The translations under genes and the position numbers were made by a program. From NCBI GenBank assembly GCA_903887485.1, contig CAISPV010000060.1, positions 1-64,000 of the forward strand: a DNA stretch of 64,000 bases. The letters are read 5' to 3'. How positions within the stretch are numbered: position 1 is the stretch's first letter; each line of letters begins with the position of its first letter. Source of the DNA: an uncultured Desulfobulbaceae bacterium (GTDB taxonomy: Bacteria > Desulfobacterota > Desulfobulbia > Desulfobulbales > Desulfocapsaceae). The notes under the pieces are model-generated. The model worked only from the letters and a program-made list of their open reading frames with translations. It ran no database searches and had not been told where the DNA came from. Of the stretch, positions 30,939 through 40,406 are shown one piece after another.

Positions 30939-31672
30939 TGAACCCGCCCCTGCTCCCTAAAAATGTCACCAGGATAGAAAAAGAGGAGACATTCCGTTTC
31001 TCCTGTCATCCCTCCGTCGCCTGCTTTACTGACTGCTGCCGCCAGCTGGAACTGGCCCTGACTCCGTACGATGTGCTGCGTCTGAAAAAAGGTTGCGGCC
31101 TCCGCTCTGAGGAATTTCTCGACCGCTATGTGATCATGGAGCTGGAAGAACACGAAACCTTCCCCCGTTTTTACCTCACCATGGTCGATGATGGCCAGGC
31201 AAGCTGTGTCTTTGTTTCGAACGCCGGCTGCACCCTGTATCAGGATCGACCAGGGGCCTGCCGGGCCTATCCCTTGGGCAGGGCAGCCATTCGTCAAGCT
31301 GACAACACCATGGATGAGTTCTTCGTCCTCCTGCGAGAAAGCCACTGCCAGGGATTCCAGGAACAGCAGGAGCAGAATGGCGCCACCTACAGCACCGAAC
31401 AAGGGCTGGCAACCTACAGTCGCTTTAACGATGCGGTGGCGGCTCTCCTGCAACATGACCAGATACGACAGGGAAAAAGGTTTACAGAAGAGCAGATCGA
31501 GCAGTTTATCCTGGCCCTCTATAATCTTGACCAATTCCGGACATTGTTGTTCACTGGACAGATTTCTGGAACAATACAACAGAACGACACGACAAGACAG
31601 CGCCTGACCGATGATGAGGAACTGCTTCTCTACGCCATTGACTGGCTCAAGGACATATTATTCAAGAAGTGA
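30938..31672 (+). CDS. YkgJ-family cysteine cluster protein
   Basis: CHPSVACFTDCCRQLELALTPYDVLRLKK...CVFVSNAGCTLYQDRPGACRAYPLGR. Confidence 0.85.
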   Translation: MNPPLLPKNVTRIEKEETFRFSCHPSVACFTDCCRQLELALTPYDVLRLKKGCGLRSEEFLDRYVIMELEEHETFPRFYLTMVDDGQASCVFVSNAGCTLYQDRPGACRAYPLGRAAIRQADNTMDEFFVLLRESHCQGFQEQQEQNGATYSTEQGLATYSRFNDAVAALLQHDQIRQGKRFTEEQIEQFILALYNLDQFRTLLFTGQISGTIQQNDTTRQRLTDDEELLLYAIDWLKDILFKK

Positions 31673-31697
31673 TTGTTTTTCTAAGGCGCGACTGACC

Positions 31698-32327
31698 ATG
31701 CTCAAGCTCATTATCTTCGACTGCGACGGGGTCATGTTTGACTCCAAATTTGCCAACCAGGAATACTACAATCAACTTCTTGCCCATTTCGATCGACCGG
31801 CAATGAGTCCGGCAGAACTTGAGCACGTCCATATCCACAACGTGCTGGACTCCATCCGCCACATCTTCCGCCATTATCCACTGCAAGATCTGGCAGAGGT
31901 GCATGCCTATCGCATGGCCCTTGACTACACACCCTTTCTCAGCCACATGCGAATGGAGCCGGATCTCATCGAATTTCTTGAGGAAACAAAACCCAGGTAC
32001 CAATTGGCTATCTCCACCAACCGCACCAACACCATGGTGCCCATCCTGCAGATGTTTGCGTTACAGGACTACTTTGACAAGATAATGACCGCAGAAAACG
32101 CGCGCCGCCCCAAACCAGCACCGGACGCCTTGCTGGAAATCCTTGATTATTGTGGATGTCAGACCGGTGAAGCCATTTACATTGGCGACTCCATTATTGA
32201 CCGGGAACATACCGCCAACTGCGGGATGCGGCTGATTGGATTCAGAAATCCAGCCCTGCCCGCCGAGTATCACGTGACCTGTTTCAAGGAGATCCTGGAG
32301 CTTCCCCCCTTTCGTGAACCTCTCTGA
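31698..32327 (+). CDS. HAD family hydrolase
   Basis: LIIFDCDGVMFDSK...GEAIYIGDSIIDREHTANCGMRLIGF. Confidence 0.88.
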   Translation: MLKLIIFDCDGVMFDSKFANQEYYNQLLAHFDRPAMSPAELEHVHIHNVLDSIRHIFRHYPLQDLAEVHAYRMALDYTPFLSHMRMEPDLIEFLEETKPRYQLAISTNRTNTMVPILQMFALQDYFDKIMTAENARRPKPAPDALLEILDYCGCQTGEAIYIGDSIIDREHTANCGMRLIGFRNPALPAEYHVTCFKEILELPPFREPL

Positions 32328-32464
32328 TTCCATCTCAATCTCAGCCAAGACCACTCTGCCCGTCCCCGCCTATGCCATTGTAACAGTTACAGTTATGCGG
32401 CAAGAACAGCATAAGGATCCATAACAAAAGGGAGAAGGATGTAACGGTTATTTCGTAACGATTT

Positions 32465-33598
32465 CTAATGATTCCCGGCCAGGCTCTCATCTTTTTCTTC
32501 CAGTGCATCATCCACTCTTTTGATCCCCTCCATGAGAAGTTTCATAAAATCACCAACTTCCGCCGCCTTCATCTCCTGCGGGGAAAGACCAATAGTAAAT
32601 CTATAGGTTCCTTCATGCTCACCAAGTATGGCAAAAATCGCCTCCTCATTTTCTTGCGCCCGATAATGGGCATTAATAATACATCCCTCCCTGAACGAAA
32701 TCTTTCCCGGACCGTGAGGAAGGTCAAAGGAAAGCACACCGGTTTTGCTATTCATATGAAAGACCTGAAACAACTCTGCAGGGGCCATATCCTGCAATCT
32801 CCCCTGCATACAGGAGGCAAAATCTTCCGCCCGGGCCCTGTTCACCCGCGTCAGACGCTTGGCCAATAAACTGGCCATAAACATCTGAACAGCAGGCAGT
32901 TTGTGGAGCAAAAAATGAAAATCTTCACTGGAAACCGCAAGCACCTCAGTATCACACAAGGCCCTGACTGACGCCCCAGCCACCTCACCTCCCAGATAAC
33001 TCATCTCCCCGCATATTTCACCAGACCCCAAGGTCGTGATAACAACAGGCCCATCAATCACCAGCACTTGTCCCGAGATAATAAAATACAGATACGCATT
33101 CGCCTCCCCTTTATGGATCAGAAGGGCCCCTTCATGAACAATATTCTGTTGACACCGCCTAATAAATTCCTTTAATTCGTCGTCAGGGATGACCTGAATC
33201 AAGGGAAATAAGCGAATCTTCTCCAAAAGTTCCTGTTCTCTGCTCTCCAACACCACAGGCTTCGCTCCTGCTTCTATGGCCAAGGTGTCAGAAGTTGAAA
33301 TCGGCACAAATTTAATCAGGCCCGTACAACCACTACAATTGAATATCGGTTTTGCCGCTATCAGATCATCTGGTTTTGCCGCCAGAAATCTGAACAATAA
33401 CTGGGTCATTTCCCGAACCAGAATCAGACAGGTTGCCTTGTTTCCAGGACAGGAAAGCGATTTGTCCGACAGAATCAACCGGTCACCAACCTTATAAAAG
33501 GGGCAACGGTTTCCTTCAATAATTTCAAAATTGACCTGCAAGGATTTCATATCTTTCTGACTGCAGAATAAAGATTTAAATTTTCCATCATGAAACAA
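32465..33598 (-). CDS. Cyclic nucleotide-binding domain plus DUF4388-like protein
   Basis: CNB segment HKGEANAYLYFIISGQVLVIDGPVVITTLGSGEICGEMSYLGG; C-terminal DUF4388-like GRLQDMAPAELFQVFHMNSKTGVLSFDLPHGPGKISFREGCIINAHYR. Exact start uncertain. Confidence 0.8.
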   Translation of the reverse strand: MFHDGKFKSLFCSQKDMKSLQVNFEIIEGNRCPFYKVGDRLILSDKSLSCPGNKATCLILVREMTQLLFRFLAAKPDDLIAAKPIFNCSGCTGLIKFVPISTSDTLAIEAGAKPVVLESREQELLEKIRLFPLIQVIPDDELKEFIRRCQQNIVHEGALLIHKGEANAYLYFIISGQVLVIDGPVVITTLGSGEICGEMSYLGGEVAGASVRALCDTEVLAVSSEDFHFLLHKLPAVQMFMASLLAKRLTRVNRARAEDFASCMQGRLQDMAPAELFQVFHMNSKTGVLSFDLPHGPGKISFREGCIINAHYRAQENEEAIFAILGEHEGTYRFTIGLSPQEMKAAEVGDFMKLLMEGIKRVDDALEEKDESLAGNH

Positions 33599-33895
33599 AG
33601 AGGAGCATATTCTTCTATTTTACCACGGATATCCCCTCTTGACACTTCCCGCAAAGTTTTTTTCAAAACAATCACGGTTCGCCCCCATCTTTACCAAAAG
33701 ATTCGGTGAAAAATGAGAATAACTTAGAAGCATACGGATATCTCATTCCAAAAATAAAAAAATTCCTCTTCTTCGCAAAACCTGATACATTTGTACCAAG
33801 ATTTTCATTAATTGTCTGAACGTATCAACGTCATTGCATGTGACGCAAGGTTGCAAAAAACTCTCATCATTCAACTGAGGCATCAGTGAACTTTC

Positions 33896-36634
33896 ATGGC
33901 CATCATCTCTGAACAGCTTGAAGCCATTTTTCAAGAAATCAAGACCAACTTTGCCCAGCATCAACAGATTCAAGTCACACCCATTGCTGGAGACCCACCT
34001 GAACAGTATCGCGTCGCCTATCACCTGCAGGGATTCTGCAAAAAAGATGGGGGAGAAGTCCAAATATGCCCTAACCATATCATCACTATCACCCTGCCTT
34101 TTGGATTCCCCCACTTCCCCCCAAACTGTACGCCTGAAAGCCCTGTCTTCCACCCTGACTTTGATCAGGCGGCCATCTGCATCGGGGAGTTTTGGGAAAA
34201 CAACCCTTCTCTTGCCGAACTGATCATTCATATTGGCCGCATGCTGTGCGGCGAAATCTACTCAAGCAATAATGCTTTCAATGAAGAAGCTGCTACCTGG
34301 TACAAGGAAAACCAGAACCAACTGCCCCTGGATACCATCCGTCAATTATCAGCGCCTGAAGAACAGCCCCTGCAGCCTCCCGAAGAAAAGCGTGCAGTCA
34401 CCACCCCTCTTACGCCTCTGGGCTTGGTGGACATTGTCGATGAAACCTTTTTTCCAAGAAATGAAGAGGTAACCATTGATGACAACGAATCCTCCGAACG
34501 AGCGAATACCTTTACTGAAACTACGATAGAAAAAGTTTTTCCTCCTTCTCTGCACCAATCTCCCGTTACCCCCCAACACCTGGAAACAGTATCAAACCTG
34601 AACAGCCCGGATCAGCACAAACATGATAACGCCCGAAAAATATACCAGGAAGGGGAGGCATTTGAAAACAAGGGGCAGCCAGCAAGAGCCTTAGAAAGAT
34701 ATAAAACTGTAAAAAGTTTGGCCCCAGATTTTCCAGAGATAGATAAAGATATCAGTCGTGCACAATATTCTCTGGAGATACTTAGCGACTTGGTAGCAGG
34801 AGATTATTCCGAAGAAGACAGCAACGGCAAAAAGAAATCAGCGGTAAAACCCAAAGGCAAAAAGGTCGAATCGCCATCCCCCAAAAAACATTCTGTTCCA
34901 CAAGAGAGGAAACAAACCTCTCGCTGGCCGGCCATTATCATTGGCAGTGGCTGTACAGCCGTTTTGCTCACCCTGATTGGTGGTTACCTCTTTTTCAACA
35001 CTCAATGGGAACATGCTCAAACAAAGTTTAAAGAATGCAAACAGCTTCTGGATAGAGATCTGTTCTCGGATGCCGATCAAAAATGCACCGATGCCATGGC
35101 GTTAACCTTCAAAATTCTCTTGATCAAACAACAGGAGAAAAAACTTCTCACCGAAAAGATTAAAGAGATCCAGAGTTCCGAAAAATTAAAAAAAGGACTT
35201 GCGCTAAGCAAAAAAGACACCAGTCAACCGGAATGGCAGAAATCCATGTTCCTTGCCGATACATACCTGGCTGACAACAAATGGAAAGAGGCCATGGCAA
35301 GTTACACGCTCGCTCTTCAGCTTGCAACTAAGATACCAACAGTTGATCGCGCCATCCTTGATCAGATCCATAGCAACATTGCAACCGCCCAATTTAATAT
35401 TTTTTTACAGACGGGTGAGCAGGCTTTAGCTAAGTCAGAATGGGATTCCGCAAAAGATTACTTTAACAAGGCCGTGGATCTCACCAAACAAAATCCCCAC
35501 ATTCCACCAGAGGCCCTTTCCCGGATTAAATCCCTTACTGGCCAGGTCGAATTTAACAAGTTAATGGCTGCAGGTGAAGAAAATTTTTCGAAAGGAGATT
35601 GGCAGAATGCCCTTGTTGCTTTCGAACAAGCTCAAAAGATAGATCAAAACTTCTCTTTTTCTAATGCCAAAACAGTCGCCTCTCTTCAAGAGGTCATAGT
35701 CAAAACCAAGGTATTCAACGCCCTGGAACAGGGGAAGAAGGCAGTTGCGGATGCACAATGGGATCAAGCCATCAATCAATACGAAACAGCCATTCAACTC
35801 CTGAAAGAAAACAATGAGATCCTCAGTGGCGACAACCCCCTGCAAAGCCAGCAAAAAATTTCACGACTGATGCTTCACGCCGCGATTATCAGAGACAAAC
35901 AAAGCGCTGCCGACCACTTGAAGAACAAGGAATCTACCCAGGCAATCGACAAAATGCAGGCTATCATCGAGACGATAAACATGAGTTCTTTCGCCAAAGA
36001 ACAAGAGTTCCAGACAATTATCAAAGAGACCATGATCTCTATCAATCAGACTCAAGAAGACGCCCTCATCGCCGAGCAGATCTCATATCTAACCAACAAC
36101 TACCAAAAGCTCTTCACCCAGAATAACCCAACCCTGACCGCTGAGAATTTATCGCAACCACGGGCCAACCTTCTTAAAAAAATAGACAATAAACTGCTCT
36201 TCAAACTCCAGTGTTTTGAGCAGGGCCAGGGCCGACCAGTACTCTTGCAGATAAGTTATATCTATAATCCTGCCACCAAACAATGGCACCTTTTCAATAA
36301 TGACAAACCTGCAGGCGAACAAGAGGCAGAAACTGTTGGCCAGAATATCCTTTCCTCAGCTTATCAGGCCCAGGAAAATCATGCCATTCAAGAGCAGATA
36401 TCATACCTGACCGACAATTTTCAGACCCTTTTTATCAAAAACAACCCCGCACTGCACCGTGAAAACTTATCAAAACCTCAGGCAAGCTTTGTGAAGAAGA
36501 TAGGTGAAAATATGCTGTTTCTACTCCAGTGCTTCGAACAAAGATCTGACAAACCAACACTTCTAAAAGCCAATTATCTCTACGATCCAGCAAGCAACCA
36601 GTGGGAGATATACACCAATAAAAAAAGTAAATAG
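33896..36634 (+). CDS. Bacterial E2 (UBC)-like domain, transmembrane helix, helical/TPR-like repeats, C-terminal tandem duplicated domain
   Basis: N-terminus IITITLPFGFPHFPPNCTPESPVFHPDFDQAAICIGEFWENNPSLAELIIHIGRMLCGEIYSSNNAFNEEAATWYKEN matches the E2 pattern (PedYPf.PP...HPNv..G.iCl...Wsp..tl..il..i..lL.....ln.eAa..y...). TM helix WPAIIIGSGCTAVLLTLIGGYLFF; repeated EQISYLT(N/D)N(Y/F)Q.LF domains at the C-terminus. Confidence 0.78.
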   Translation: MAIISEQLEAIFQEIKTNFAQHQQIQVTPIAGDPPEQYRVAYHLQGFCKKDGGEVQICPNHIITITLPFGFPHFPPNCTPESPVFHPDFDQAAICIGEFWENNPSLAELIIHIGRMLCGEIYSSNNAFNEEAATWYKENQNQLPLDTIRQLSAPEEQPLQPPEEKRAVTTPLTPLGLVDIVDETFFPRNEEVTIDDNESSERANTFTETTIEKVFPPSLHQSPVTPQHLETVSNLNSPDQHKHDNARKIYQEGEAFENKGQPARALERYKTVKSLAPDFPEIDKDISRAQYSLEILSDLVAGDYSEEDSNGKKKSAVKPKGKKVESPSPKKHSVPQERKQTSRWPAIIIGSGCTAVLLTLIGGYLFFNTQWEHAQTKFKECKQLLDRDLFSDADQKCTDAMALTFKILLIKQQEKKLLTEKIKEIQSSEKLKKGLALSKKDTSQPEWQKSMFLADTYLADNKWKEAMASYTLALQLATKIPTVDRAILDQIHSNIATAQFNIFLQTGEQALAKSEWDSAKDYFNKAVDLTKQNPHIPPEALSRIKSLTGQVEFNKLMAAGEENFSKGDWQNALVAFEQAQKIDQNFSFSNAKTVASLQEVIVKTKVFNALEQGKKAVADAQWDQAINQYETAIQLLKENNEILSGDNPLQSQQKISRLMLHAAIIRDKQSAADHLKNKESTQAIDKMQAIIETINMSSFAKEQEFQTIIKETMISINQTQEDALIAEQISYLTNNYQKLFTQNNPTLTAENLSQPRANLLKKIDNKLLFKLQCFEQGQGRPVLLQISYIYNPATKQWHLFNNDKPAGEQEAETVGQNILSSAYQAQENHAIQEQISYLTDNFQTLFIKNNPALHRENLSKPQASFVKKIGENMLFLLQCFEQRSDKPTLLKANYLYDPASNQWEIYTNKKSK

Positions 36635-36735
36635 TTCTTTAGGTACTCTCCTCACATTTTTATTGATATTTATCATTGGGTACGGATGAATACTGGATTA
36701 AAAAACGGAACAACCACCACCCAGGAGCGCCAACC

Positions 36736-37221
36736 ATGTCCCTCACTATCAGTTCACCAGCATTTGCAGATAACTGCCAGATCCCGGCCATCTATACCTG
36801 CGACGGCCGGAACATCTCTCCTCCCCTGCAATGGACCGGAGTTCCGTCTGGCGCCAAGAGCCTGGTCCTGATCATCGACGATCCTGACGCCCCTGATCCG
36901 GCGGCACCCAAAAGGATCTGGGTCCACTGGATCCTGTACAATATCCCGTCCAGTGTCTCTATCCTGCCTGAAGGTATCGCCCCTCATGCACTGCCAGCGG
37001 GGACAATGGAAGGCCGTAACGACGGCAAAGAAACAAGCTACGGCGGCCCCTGCCCGCCCATAGGCTGCCATCGCTACTTCCATAAGCTCTATGCTCTGGA
37101 CGTCATCCTGCCAGACCTGCGGCAGCCCACAAAACAGGTGCTCCTCCAGGCAATGGATGGCCATATCCTTGCCCATGCGGAAACCATCGGCCTCTACCAT
37201 CGGCCTCACAAGCCATCATAA
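36736..37221 (+). CDS. YbhB/YbcL (PEBP/Raf kinase inhibitor-like) family protein
   Basis: YTCDGRNISPPLQWTGVPSGAKSLVLIIDDPDAPDP...WVHWILYNIP...YGGPCPPIGCHRYFHKLYAL. Confidence 0.93.
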   Translation: MSLTISSPAFADNCQIPAIYTCDGRNISPPLQWTGVPSGAKSLVLIIDDPDAPDPAAPKRIWVHWILYNIPSSVSILPEGIAPHALPAGTMEGRNDGKETSYGGPCPPIGCHRYFHKLYALDVILPDLRQPTKQVLLQAMDGHILAHAETIGLYHRPHKPS

Positions 37222-37355
37222 TTTCAATTTGCATTCAAGCCAATACCTTTGTCGGTCGTGCTTTTGCCAGGCAAGCAAGGCAAAGCTAAAACTCCGGCCT
37301 TGTCAAGCACGACACTGCAGCATCCATACTTTGCAACTGTGCGCCGCGCAGCTCC

Positions 37356-38168
37356 TCAACAGAACCGCGCAGCCATCTCTTCAAGGCCCAGGAGATGCAA
37401 CAAGTCCTCAAGGCGTTGACTGGGGCGCCGGCGCGGCAGGTCTTGAAACTTTGCAAGGATAAGCTCATTTTTCATCGAATGTTCCCACCCCACAAGTTCA
37501 GTGACACTCACCTGATACCCATGGGCCTCAAGCTGCAGACAGCGCAGCACATTAGTGATATGACTGCCAAATTCGCGGGTATGCAGGGGATGCCGCCAGA
37601 TTTCGGTAAGGACATCGCCGCCCAATCTCTTCCCCTTGTTTTTTTTCAGCACCGACGCCACTTCCGCCTGGCAGCAGGGCACCAGCACAATACATTGCAC
37701 CTCTTTCTGCAGGGCAAAGTGGATGGCATCATCAGTTGCCGTATCGCAGGCATGAAGGGCGGTTACTACGTCAACCTTGGCCGGCAGCAAGGAAGAACTC
37801 GTTGCCTCGGCCACCGACAGGGTCAAAAAAGACATGCCGGGAAACTCCAGTCGCCGGGCCAGTTCCTGCGACCTTTGCACCAGCTCATCCCGAGTCTCAA
37901 TCCCATAGATATGCGATCCATTCTCCAGCTTCTTAAAAAAAAGATCGTAGAGGATAAAACCCAGATACGACTTGCCGGCCCCATGGTCCACAAGCTGTAT
38001 ATCCTGATGATCTTTCTGGATTTCCTGCAGAAGCGGCTCAATAAACTGGGTGAGATGATAGACCTGTTTCAGTTTCCGCCGGCTGTCCTGATTCATCTTC
38101 CCGTCTCGGGTAAGAATATGCAATTCCTTCAGCAGTTCGACCGATTGACCAGGTTTTATCTCGTGCAT
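37356..38168 (-). CDS. Class I SAM-dependent methyltransferase
   Basis: LVDHGAGKSYLGFILYDLF...VVTALHACDTATDDAIHFALQ...CIVLVPCCQAEVA. Confidence 0.8.
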   Translation of the reverse strand: MHEIKPGQSVELLKELHILTRDGKMNQDSRRKLKQVYHLTQFIEPLLQEIQKDHQDIQLVDHGAGKSYLGFILYDLFFKKLENGSHIYGIETRDELVQRSQELARRLEFPGMSFLTLSVAEATSSSLLPAKVDVVTALHACDTATDDAIHFALQKEVQCIVLVPCCQAEVASVLKKNKGKRLGGDVLTEIWRHPLHTREFGSHITNVLRCLQLEAHGYQVSVTELVGWEHSMKNELILAKFQDLPRRRPSQRLEDLLHLLGLEEMAARFC

Positions 38169-38285
38169 GATATGAAAAAAGTTTTAAGTTTTCAGTGGTA
38201 AATGGTAAGGAGTAAGGAGTAAGTGTTTAGGTGAATAGAGAGACGATCCTGACAGACTAAAAGACTACAGACTCAACGACCTTGT

Positions 38286-40343
38286 ATGCAACGACTCTTT
38301 CAATCATTTCTTCTCTTCTGTCTTCTGCTGACAACAGCAGCGACCCCTCTGAGCGCCAAAACCGTTGAACTGCCACTTTTCCTGCGGACCAAGATCTTAC
38401 AAAATGCCCTGGTAGAGTCTCTCTCCCCGCAGCCGGACCGTCCCACTGTACTCTTTCAGGAGGGTTCCTACAACTATCTTCATATCTCCAAGCCCCAGTT
38501 ATCCATCCGTGACGGGCAACCCTATTTCAGTTGTAACGCCACCGCCGGAATGGGGTTTGATTCACTCGGGGTCCTGCCGTCGGTAGTCAAATGGAGTGGA
38601 TCCATTCTCATGAAGTTAAACTTTTATGTGGATCCCCAATGGCAGCTACGTTATCGCATTATTAACTCCACCATCTATAATGAAAAAGACGGCAAGCCTG
38701 TGGTTACGGGATTTGCCTGGGAGCTCTGCAAACGTTTCCTGCATCCTCGCCTAGAGCAATACGCCTTTGATCTGGCCATGCCCAAAAAAGACATTACCGC
38801 CGTGCTCCGTGCCTGCACCTCCCCGACAAATACCACGCCACTTGAGGCGGCCCTGAGCACGCTCACCGTCGGAACCCTGCACACCAACGCGGACGGTCTT
38901 ATCGTCCCCCTGCTCCTGACTGTGGCTGACGCCCAGACCCACGTGGCGCCTCTGCCGCCTCAGGCGCCCCTCGGTTTTGAAGAAATGGAGAAACTCCAGC
39001 ATATTTTTGAACCGCTCGATGCCTTTCTGGTCTTTATCATCAAGAACCTGAGCGCCGACACCGTCAATGCACCTGTTGACGCGCAGCAACAGAAACAGCT
39101 CTTTGACCTGCTCATCACCAGCCGATATCAACTGCTGATGATCCTGACCGGCCAGGCGCCAATGGAGAGCACAGATCCATTACGGCTGTTATTTATCGAT
39201 GCATGGGAGCAATTACGCCCCATCATCGAACAGAATAGCGGCAAAAATGGGTTGATGCAAAAACAACTGCTGCGCTACATGACCTTTGTCAATGCCGGAG
39301 ACGCCCTGCTGACACTCGATGCCGCCGCCCCTGGCCTTGGCATCCATCTTACCAGTGATGGTCTGCGGCGATTGGCAAGGATGCTGCAGCCAGGTTCCGC
39401 AGAAGACCCTCTGCACTTTGACTGGAAGATCGATCCCGCCCTGCGCGAGCTGTTCCAGTTCCAACCAGAGCCGGAAGCAAAGATTCAAGACTTTCCGCCA
39501 GACGCGATACAAGAGCCACCAGCAGATTTTCCGCCGGAACCAGTGCCGGTACCGACACCTGCTCCGGTGCCGAATGCAACACCAGATTCAACACCACAAA
39601 CGGCCCCCAAGCCGATCATAGAACAAGACATACCGCTCCCACCAACAAAAGACTCAACAGCAAACCCACCAGCCCCAGCACAGGGTTCGACAACAGGCCA
39701 GTATCTCTTGAATTTTCTAGTGGGGGTTGCCCATGCCGAAGGGCCCCCACCCCTGACCACTACCGAGCTGAAAAAACGGCTGGATCACTGGGTGCCAAGC
39801 CCGGAAGAGCTGACGGAATATGGAAAAATCATTGCCCAACTGCTGAAGTCCTTTGCCCGTGAACAGATAAAAAAAGACAGTCTTGAACCTCGCTATGCAA
39901 CAATCTACCAGCATCTGATTCCTGCCACCGCCATGATTGAGAGCTGCTGGCAGCAATATGAACGCAAAGACGACAAGATCGTCACGCTGCAATCTCAGTC
40001 AGGTGGGCTTGGCATCATGCAGATCAATCAACATGTGTGGCGGGGATTTTACAATATAGAACGATTACAAGGGGATGTTGCCTATAACATCCAGGCGGGA
40101 AGTCAAATTCTGATGCGCTATTTTAAAGAGTACGGCACACAAGTAGCCAAAGAGAATGGCAATCCTGAGCACGCCGCCCGTGCCGCCTATGCGGCATATA
40201 ACGCCGGACCACGCGCCAGCCGCAGGTTCATGAAACCAAACGCCAACGCCCGTCAGAAACGGGTGGACGAACACTTGTGGGATCTCTATCAAAAGATTGC
40301 CGCCGGCGGCAGCGTCGATTTGGCAACCTGCAATATCCTGTAG
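38286..40343 (+). CDS. SLT-domain lytic transglycosylase with Pro-rich linker
   Basis: AMIESCWQQYERKDDKIVTLQSQSGGLGIMQINQHVWRGFYNIERL...AAYNAGPRAS; PVPVPTPAPVPNATPDSTP linker; signal peptide. Confidence 0.82.
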   Translation: MQRLFQSFLLFCLLLTTAATPLSAKTVELPLFLRTKILQNALVESLSPQPDRPTVLFQEGSYNYLHISKPQLSIRDGQPYFSCNATAGMGFDSLGVLPSVVKWSGSILMKLNFYVDPQWQLRYRIINSTIYNEKDGKPVVTGFAWELCKRFLHPRLEQYAFDLAMPKKDITAVLRACTSPTNTTPLEAALSTLTVGTLHTNADGLIVPLLLTVADAQTHVAPLPPQAPLGFEEMEKLQHIFEPLDAFLVFIIKNLSADTVNAPVDAQQQKQLFDLLITSRYQLLMILTGQAPMESTDPLRLLFIDAWEQLRPIIEQNSGKNGLMQKQLLRYMTFVNAGDALLTLDAAAPGLGIHLTSDGLRRLARMLQPGSAEDPLHFDWKIDPALRELFQFQPEPEAKIQDFPPDAIQEPPADFPPEPVPVPTPAPVPNATPDSTPQTAPKPIIEQDIPLPPTKDSTANPPAPAQGSTTGQYLLNFLVGVAHAEGPPPLTTTELKKRLDHWVPSPEELTEYGKIIAQLLKSFAREQIKKDSLEPRYATIYQHLIPATAMIESCWQQYERKDDKIVTLQSQSGGLGIMQINQHVWRGFYNIERLQGDVAYNIQAGSQILMRYFKEYGTQVAKENGNPEHAARAAYAAYNAGPRASRRFMKPNANARQKRVDEHLWDLYQKIAAGGSVDLATCNIL

Positions 40344-40406
40344 AAAGCAGGCGCGGCTTCAGCCGCAATCATCAGAGGTCAGGTGGAAATCACGGTTGAA
40401 GCCGTT

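Noticed and set aside
37395-38201. 268-aa plus-strand ORF
   Set aside because: Antisense to the SAM methyltransferase gene with a clear AdoMet-binding motif.
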